Shown here one piece after another: positions 1 to 4,648 of a DNA stretch of 6,164 nucleotides (its first letter is position 1; each line of letters begins with the position of its first letter). The translations under genes and the position numbers were made by a program. This DNA comes from Balneolales bacterium (lineage in GTDB: Bacteria; Bacteroidota; Rhodothermia; Balneolales; Natronogracilivirgulaceae), in assembly GCA_007120555.1 (NCBI GenBank), contig SKNL01000237.1, forward strand, positions 1 through 6,164, written 5' to 3'. Below the pieces are notes generated by a model, which ran no database searches, was not told where the DNA came from, and saw only the letters and a list, made by a program, of their open reading frames with translations.

Positions 1-504
1 CCGCCCATTTTCCGCGGACGGCCCGTCCTGGTCGAGGATGAGGGACAGGAGCGATGCGTGGCATGCGGACTCTGCGCCCGCGCCTGCCCGCCTCTTGCCA
101 TCAGTATGCAGGCCTCCGAAAACAGCGATGATCCGAAAGAAAGATACCCTGATTTCTTTGAGATCAACATGCTGCGCTGCATATACTGCGGATACTGCGA
201 AGAGGTATGCCCGGAAGAAGCTATCGTAATGAGCAAGGATTATGACCTGGTTTTTGAGACCAGGGAAGAAGCTGTCTACGATAAATCCAAACTGCTGGTA
301 TCCAAAGAAGAGCTGAATGAGCGCCTGGAATATCTCAGGGAATACAAAAACCGGCAATTCGGCCAATTCTGGAATTTCGACGAGGAAAACAACATCCACT
401 CTGTCCGCAACCGTGACAAACGGTGGGAAACCAGTCTCTCCCTTGTGGAAATGATCGAAGAACAGCGCAAGCAGGGCAAGCAACCTGAACTGGACCGGGA
501 CTAA
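1..504 (+). CDS. nuoI: NADH-quinone oxidoreductase subunit I (NuoI), 3' part
   Basis: This is the 8Fe ferredoxin-like subunit of complex I. It sits in the peripheral arm and passes electrons through clusters N6a and N6b to the NuoB cluster next to the quinone site. The visible 167 residues begin with the family sequence FRGRPVL, then show two complete cluster motifs: CVACGLCARACP (Cys19, 22, 25, 29) and CIYCGYCEEVCP (Cys60, 63, 66, 70). The spacing between them, including YPDFFEIN, matches NuoI from many bacteria. The start codon and roughly the first 50 residues lie left of the window; the stop is TAA at 502-504. About 97 residues follow the second motif, some 25 more than in E. coli NuoI, and the tail is very charged. 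The next gene is not nuoJ, so this is either the last gene of its nuo cluster or the cluster is split. The family call is secure; a related 2x[4Fe-4S] ferredoxin is much less likely because of the FRGRPVL and YPDFFEIN signatures. Confidence 0.95.
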   Translation, partial: PPIFRGRPVLVEDEGQERCVACGLCARACPPLAISMQASENSDDPKERYPDFFEINMLRCIYCGYCEEVCPEEAIVMSKDYDLVFETREEAVYDKSKLLVSKEELNERLEYLREYKNRQFGQFWNFDEENNIHSVRNRDKRWETSLSLVEMIEEQRKQGKQPELDRD

Positions 505-516
505 CCTGACATCATA

Positions 517-535
517 CGCTTTTTATAACAAAGCG
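517..535 (+). other. small inverted repeat between nuoI and the next gene
   Basis: CGCTTT (517-522) pairs perfectly with AAAGCG (530-535) across a 7-nt loop, 12 nt after the nuoI stop and 16 nt before the next ATG. The 6-bp stem is half A/T and no T-run follows it, so it does not meet the usual description of an intrinsic terminator. It might stabilise or process an mRNA 3' end between the two codirectional genes, or be chance. Confidence 0.25.
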
Positions 536-551
536 AAGTAATAACCGTTCC

Positions 552-1085
552 ATGGCATTGCACGAAAACCCTACAAATGAACCGATAGAAGTGGCTTTTC
601 GGAATCTCATTCAGGATGCGGCCTGGCTGACAGAGGAGCTTGAGTCCCTGAAACAGATGCTTCCGGAAATACCGTTTGCTGATCGCCCGCTGGGTCAGGA
701 ATCCGTGCTCGACATCCTGGCCAGGATCGGCACGGCTCACGATCAATTTTTCTTGCCCGTATTTGACCGAGTGCAAAGGAGGGAGGCCAACGCTGCTCCC
801 GGACTGAGCAGTAACTTTGAGACCCGTCTCAAAAAGGCAACCACTTCTGAAGAGGATCCGCTAAAGCTACTGGATATGCTCATCAGTCAGCGTATTGCCC
901 TTGTTGGGACGCTTGAAAAACTGGATGCCTCTGCAATCCTCAGAGATATCTCATTTAAAGATGGGAAAACGGACGTTTTGACCCTTATTGCACGGATGGT
1001 CCGCTTTGATAGAAACCAGTTGAAACAGATTGCCGAGAGAATGCTTGCAATGGATACAAAACGGCATGTTCCGATTGACAGATGA
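552..1085 (+). CDS. DinB/YfiT-like four-helix protein, degenerate metal site
   Basis: A 177-residue soluble protein with no signal peptide, predicted almost entirely helical. The pattern resembles the DinB-like superfamily: helix 1 at about 12-37; a short conserved-looking stretch (ADRPLGQESVLDILARIGTAHDQFF, 43-67) like the family's 'W-s-v-xx-iLxHia' segment; helix 3 at about 102-123; and a last helix with RFDRNQLKQI (151-160) where active relatives have H-D-x-x-H-L-x-Q-I. Family members bind a divalent metal through three histidines and often act as thiol-dependent transferases or hydrolases. Here only His63 lies near an expected ligand position, while Phe152 and Gln156 occupy the other two, so metal binding looks lost. 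Start ATG 552 follows the upstream stop by 47 nt and has no Shine-Dalgarno sequence. It is codirectional with nuoI and the following membrane protein, so co-transcription is possible. The superfamily call rests on pattern only, and no function can be assigned. Confidence 0.6.
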   Translation: MALHENPTNEPIEVAFRNLIQDAAWLTEELESLKQMLPEIPFADRPLGQESVLDILARIGTAHDQFFLPVFDRVQRREANAAPGLSSNFETRLKKATTSEEDPLKLLDMLISQRIALVGTLEKLDASAILRDISFKDGKTDVLTLIARMVRFDRNQLKQIAERMLAMDTKRHVPIDR

Positions 1086-1136
1086 TTGCCTATCACATAA
1101 CATTATTTCTTACATATTGTAAAAACTTATTACCAT

Positions 1137-1784
1137 ATGACTGGACTATCAGGCGCCATCCTATTTTTGATTTCGTTCTATGCAACATTCAACTTCTTCC
1201 GGCTGTATGTCATGGACAGGAAGATTTTCCATTTCTGCATGGGGACCACGGCAGCGTTTCTGGCACTCTACGGTGCGTCAGCTTTTCTTGCCCTTTTTTT
1301 CCCGGTACTGGATCCTGAATTCATAGGAGAGTGGTCCACCGTCTTTTCTGTTTCATTCCTACTTTCAGCCGCGGCAGCCCTTGTCCGTGACTTCAAACCG
1401 GTATTTTCAAGATTCCCAAAATCATTCACTTTCTTACCACTTGTGTTGATTTTCATTTATCCAATGATCATTGACACGGTTGTGTTAAAATACTGGGTCC
1501 TGGGACTGTATCAGGGAAGCGCATTGCTCATAGCCTTGCTTATCTACGCATACCGGACATACGAGAACAGCGATTATGCCTACATGCTCATAGGTGTCAT
1601 CTTTTTTGCCATAACATTCCTGCTGTACTGGATCCCTGAATCGCTGTTCACGTTGCCTGAATACGCCTGGATGCTTTTGACAAGCTCCGGTATTCTCATA
1701 TTGACCGTAGGTTACAACCAGGCCTATAATCTTGACAAGCATTTCCTCGATCAGGAAAAACGCAAAGAGACATGGTTCGCCTGA
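1137..1784 (+). CDS. orphan integral membrane protein, about seven TM helices
   Basis: I do not recognise the family. The 215-residue product is strongly hydrophobic, with likely membrane segments near residues 4-22, 33-56, 66-84, 97-115, 119-138, 148-166 and 175-193, then a charged tail (NLDKHFLDQEKRKETWFA). An odd number of helices with a Lys/Arg-rich tail suggests an outside N-terminus and a cytoplasmic C-terminus. Basic residues between segments 1 and 2 (RLYVMDRK) and between 3 and 4 (RDFKPVFSRFPK) agree with cytoplasmic loops. The layout resembles stand-alone 7TM sensor modules that are fused to signalling domains elsewhere, but no kinase, cyclase or other domain follows before the TGA stop. 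Aromatic residues are frequent and I see no transporter signature or catalytic motif. ATG 1137 begins 51 nt after the preceding gene in AT-rich DNA with no Shine-Dalgarno sequence and no convincing promoter. An overlapping reading from 1082 in another frame was discounted because it lacks the membrane pattern. Confidence 0.85.
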   Translation: MTGLSGAILFLISFYATFNFFRLYVMDRKIFHFCMGTTAAFLALYGASAFLALFFPVLDPEFIGEWSTVFSVSFLLSAAAALVRDFKPVFSRFPKSFTFLPLVLIFIYPMIIDTVVLKYWVLGLYQGSALLIALLIYAYRTYENSDYAYMLIGVIFFAITFLLYWIPESLFTLPEYAWMLLTSSGILILTVGYNQAYNLDKHFLDQEKRKETWFA

Positions 1785-1815
1785 GAACTGCAGGGAAGGA
1801 AAGAGGTAACACTAC

Positions 1816-1835
1816 CAGGTTGCACCTGTTTATTA
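1816..1835 (+). terminator. weak terminator-like hairpin in the convergent spacer
   Basis: CAGGT (1816-1820) pairs with ACCTG (1824-1828) around a 3-nt loop, followed by TTTATTA. It lies about 30 nt past the stop of the membrane-protein gene and could end rightward transcripts before they enter the opposing peptidase gene. The stem is only 5 bp and the T-tract is interrupted, so the call is tentative. The rest of the 1785-1924 spacer is AT-rich around 1865-1882 with a GC-rich patch near 1908-1917. I see no gene in it, and no T-run hairpin serving the leftward gene. Confidence 0.3.
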
Positions 1836-1924
1836 TCGGCACCCTTATTCCACATCCATGACTTTACATAATATTAATTATACGACATTGATGTACCGTC
1901 CTGCATGGCGCGGCGCATTCCGTT

Positions 1925-4537
1925 TCATGGTGCGTTCAGGGTTTTGTTGTATTCCAGCACCCTGATAGCGTCTTTGATGGCACGAAGTTCATCTTCATCC
2001 ATTACTCTCTGATCTTTGACCTCCCTGAGCAATTTAAGATATTCGTGCGAACCAGTCTTCGCCAGGCCAGCGTAAGCATATAATCGGTAGTTTTGGTTCG
2101 GGTCATCCGTCAACCTGCTGAAAAGTCGCGCCACACGCTCGGTTTTTTGCTCATCCAAAGCACCCGCGGCTTCTGCAAGGTATGACAACGCCAGATCCCT
2201 GTACCTGCGCCTCCCCGGATCATCTGCCAGGCCAACAAGGATATCCGTCGCATCCGGATCATCGGCAAGGATCAAGGCACGAACCACGGCTATCCTGATG
2301 ACGTCCTGATACGAATCCATATCGGCATGGGGCGCAACCATGCCGGCCGCCGCCCCCGGATAGAGCTCACCGGCCAGTAAGATAGCATCTGCAGACACAA
2401 AGTAACTGGTATCGGCCATCATCGCTGTAATATGATCACGGACTTTTTCTTGTAAATCTGTATTAAGGATTTCCATATTGCGCAATATACTCAGGGACTC
2501 CCGCCTTGCTCTGTAATCTGGTTCTGTGCTGAAAGTTGCCCGCAGTACCATGGAAAGTGCCTGTTCCTGCTCATACATCCATGCATAATCCGCAATGAGC
2601 CCGTAAGCCGTCATCCGCATGCCCCAGAAAGGATCGCTCATGGCCAGTTCGGCCACCTGATTCCTGATTGTCCGGTATTCCATGAAATCCTCTGACATGG
2701 AAAGCGCCTCAGCCCGAACCAGCAAATGATCACTTTGCAGGCGGCGCGCCAAGGAAGTCATGGATATGTCCCTGAAGTACTCGGCGAGCTGCACCCTGTG
2801 AGGATCCAGTACGATATCAATAATGTTGTCATTGGCTTCGAAATAAAAGGTGTTTTCCGCTTCGTCAATCTTGATTCTCTGCCAGGCCTCCCCTCCTTCT
2901 GCCACTATGAGTACTTCCGGGTAAAGCGTGAACAGGGGTTGCCTCAACATATCGTGAACCTGCCGTACCACCAACTTCGCCCTGTTTCCGGATATTTCAT
3001 GCGACACATCAAGATATGGGTGGCCGGGTTCCAAAAACCATTGCTGGATAAAGGGTTGCAGGTCCATTCCGCTGACATCCTCAAAGACACTTTGTAAATC
3101 AAAGATATCTACGGCATCAAATGCATGGCGTTCAAGCCAAAGCCGCACACCCCGCCACCAGATACCATCACCAAGGTAGTCGTGCAGCATCCGCAGCACC
3201 TGTCCGGCTTTCTGGTACGTGTGGCGGTCATACATGTCTTCCGGTATCGAATAGCGGTTGAAGATGATGGGACGACGGTATTGTGCCGCTTCAGAAAAAT
3301 ACCTCAGGCGATCATTATGGTTTTTCCATAAATATTCGTCGGTCCCGTTGTTGTGCAGACGGTATGCCGATTCAAAATAATTTGCAAACCCTTCATTGAG
3401 TGGCAGATTGGCCCAATCCTTGCACGTCACAAGGTTGCCAAACCATTGGTGGATGATCTCATGCATGATCAGGTCCTGATTGGACAGATCCCGGGCGGCC
3501 CTTGCATCGAACTGCACCGCATCGTACAGCAGGGTTGCCGTTGTATTTTCCATACCGCGCGCTATGAAATCATGAACCGGCGCCTGGGCATATACCGGAT
3601 CCCAGGGATAGGGCGTTTCAAGGAGATCTTCGGAGAAACGCACCATATCAGCGGTATTTTTGTAAATTAAATCTACAGTTTCCATAAATTTAGGCTCAAC
3701 ATAATAGCGATAGAGCAGATTTCCCTTTTTCTCTTCCACAATTTCATATTCACCAACAGCCAGTACGAAAAGGTACGGTGCGTGAGGCTGGTGAAGCCTC
3801 CAGTAATCTGTCCGCAGCGTATCGCCGGGCTGGACGCGGCTGTCCAGCAACAGTCCGTTGGACAAAGTCTGAAAACGGTCGGGTACGGAGATCCATGTCT
3901 CCTGTGTGGCCCGCTCTGCCGGATGATCGATGGTTGGGAACCAGAAACTGTTATCCTCCGGCTGTCCCAGGGTCCAGATCTGAGTAGGCGTAACAGGATC
4001 ATCGCCTTTCGGGTTTACGAAATAAAGTCCGCGCTGCGGCGGCGTCGATACAAATGAGATCCCGAGAACGAGTGTGTCGCCTTCCAGATAGTCCCGGTCG
4101 AGCTGAATCGTGACAATAGCCGAATCCTGATCAAAGGTGAAATTTCTGTTGGCACGCACATCATAAATGGAATCAAATTCCATTGTTTTTGCATCAATGA
4201 TCAGCTCCGACTGCATCTGGTTGCTTGTAAACAGCATCTCCGTCTCTCCGATCACCTGTTCTTTCTCGAACCGGAACCTGACACTCAGTTTCTGGTGATG
4301 CAGGTTCCATGTGCGCTCCCTGAGAACCTGTTCAGGTCCATCCGGGACAATCCAGCCCTCCTGCACAGCAACGGCTTCATCCTGTGTTTCGGTCACAACA
4401 AAGGCTGTACAGGATGCACTGAACAAAATTGTCAAAATAAGGGCCGCAAGAAATGCGTTTTTCCTAATTGCGGTAACGGAACCGTCGCCGGACCGTGAAC
4501 CGGCAGATGCTGAGAAAAAAAACGATGTGATTAACAT
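1925..4537 (-). CDS. secreted M1 family zinc aminopeptidase
   Basis: A gluzincin metallo-aminopeptidase that removes N-terminal residues from peptides, probably in the periplasm or on the envelope. Numbered from ATG 4537 (870 residues): a hydrophobic export segment at about 27-42 ending in FSASC (Cys43), suggesting a signal peptide and perhaps lipidation. The M1 N-terminal beta domain is at about 72-265. The catalytic domain has the substrate-anchoring motif RGMEN (327-331, GAMEN-type with the first Gly replaced by Arg), the zinc site HEIIH (359-363) with third ligand Glu382 in NEGFANYFE exactly 18 residues on, and the transition-state Tyr441 in TYQKAG. EPGHPYLDV (503-511) opens the small beta domain. 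About 590-870 is helical with HEAT-like repeats (LADDP, LTDDP). All catalytic residues are present. Start choice: an in-frame TTG at 4609 would add 24 residues, but 4537 is the first ATG. Even so, about 25 residues precede the export segment, which is unusually long. It converges with the membrane-protein gene and diverges from the DUF2723 gene. It is more PepN-like by mechanism than by name, so no symbol is given. Confidence 0.95.
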   Translation of the reverse strand: MLITSFFFSASAGSRSGDGSVTAIRKNAFLAALILTILFSASCTAFVVTETQDEAVAVQEGWIVPDGPEQVLRERTWNLHHQKLSVRFRFEKEQVIGETEMLFTSNQMQSELIIDAKTMEFDSIYDVRANRNFTFDQDSAIVTIQLDRDYLEGDTLVLGISFVSTPPQRGLYFVNPKGDDPVTPTQIWTLGQPEDNSFWFPTIDHPAERATQETWISVPDRFQTLSNGLLLDSRVQPGDTLRTDYWRLHQPHAPYLFVLAVGEYEIVEEKKGNLLYRYYVEPKFMETVDLIYKNTADMVRFSEDLLETPYPWDPVYAQAPVHDFIARGMENTTATLLYDAVQFDARAARDLSNQDLIMHEIIHQWFGNLVTCKDWANLPLNEGFANYFESAYRLHNNGTDEYLWKNHNDRLRYFSEAAQYRRPIIFNRYSIPEDMYDRHTYQKAGQVLRMLHDYLGDGIWWRGVRLWLERHAFDAVDIFDLQSVFEDVSGMDLQPFIQQWFLEPGHPYLDVSHEISGNRAKLVVRQVHDMLRQPLFTLYPEVLIVAEGGEAWQRIKIDEAENTFYFEANDNIIDIVLDPHRVQLAEYFRDISMTSLARRLQSDHLLVRAEALSMSEDFMEYRTIRNQVAELAMSDPFWGMRMTAYGLIADYAWMYEQEQALSMVLRATFSTEPDYRARRESLSILRNMEILNTDLQEKVRDHITAMMADTSYFVSADAILLAGELYPGAAAGMVAPHADMDSYQDVIRIAVVRALILADDPDATDILVGLADDPGRRRYRDLALSYLAEAAGALDEQKTERVARLFSRLTDDPNQNYRLYAYAGLAKTGSHEYLKLLREVKDQRVMDEDELRAIKDAIRVLEYNKTLNAP

Positions 4538-4539
4538 AA

Positions 4540-4551
4540 AATCGATCGATT
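4540..4551. promoter_or_regulatory. 12-bp perfect palindrome beside the peptidase start
   Basis: AATCGATCGATT is a perfect 12-bp palindrome ending 3 nt upstream of the ATG of the M1 gene and starting about 6 nt before the -35 candidate of the rightward promoter. A dimeric regulator bound here would cover the peptidase translation start and abut the DUF2723 promoter. With no second copy visible and no regulator gene nearby, chance is a serious alternative. If translation actually begins at TTG 4609, the palindrome would be coding sequence. Confidence 0.35.
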
Positions 4552-4556
4552 GTGCT

Positions 4557-4585
4557 TTGATAAATGGACCAGCTCTTCCTATTAT
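4557..4585 (+). promoter_or_regulatory. sigma70-type promoter toward the DUF2723 gene
   Basis: TTGATA (4557-4562) and TATTAT (4580-4585) each match the sigma70 -35 and -10 consensus at 5 of 6 positions and are separated by the ideal 17 nt. Transcription would start near 4592 and give a leader of about 57 nt before ATG 4649. This is the best promoter match I find in the window. The caveat is that primary sigma factors of Bacteroidota prefer a different -7 element (TAnnTTTG), so the match matters only if this host uses the classical consensus. Confidence 0.5.
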
Positions 4586-4609
4586 TAGAAGCTGTGACAG
4601 ATTCTGCAA
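4581..4609 (-). promoter_or_regulatory. overlapping promoter candidate toward the M1 gene
   Basis: Read leftward, TTGCAG (4609-4604) lies 17 nt from AATAAT (4586-4581), which matches the -10 consensus at 5 of 6 positions; the -35 matches only TTG. Transcription would start near 4574 and give a leader of about 35 nt to ATG 4537. This -10 occupies the same base pairs as the rightward promoter's -10. A second leftward candidate is TATATTTG (4641-4634), a perfect TAnnTTTG element of the Bacteroidota type, giving a leader of roughly 90 nt but with no TTTG at the expected -33 distance. Confidence 0.35.
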
Positions 4610-4648
4610 ATTTGGGAATTTTCCTCTTCTTTACAAATATACCATACG

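Noticed and set aside
517..535. The nuoI-downstream hairpin as an intrinsic terminator.
   Set aside because: The stem is only 6 bp, half A/T, and no T-run follows on the plus strand, so it is listed only as a small inverted repeat.
1082..1318. A 78-codon plus-strand frame overlapping the start of the membrane protein gene.
   Set aside because: It ends inside that gene, is in a different frame and has no membrane or domain pattern; the 1137 frame explains the region better.
2726..4057. Several plus-strand frames of 68-123 codons inside the M1 gene.
   Set aside because: They lie antisense to a conserved coding region with all catalytic motifs intact, and none shows a recognisable domain or a plausible start context.
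3673..4197. Minus-strand frames of 109 and 60 codons in other frames of the M1 gene.
   Set aside because: They overlap continuous M1 beta-domain coding sequence, and the main frame shows no break, so they are not evidence of a frameshift.
4538..4609. TTG start at 4609 that would extend the M1 protein by 24 residues.
   Set aside because: The added sequence is not signal-like and would put even more residues before the export segment. It would also place the best promoter elements and the palindrome inside coding sequence.
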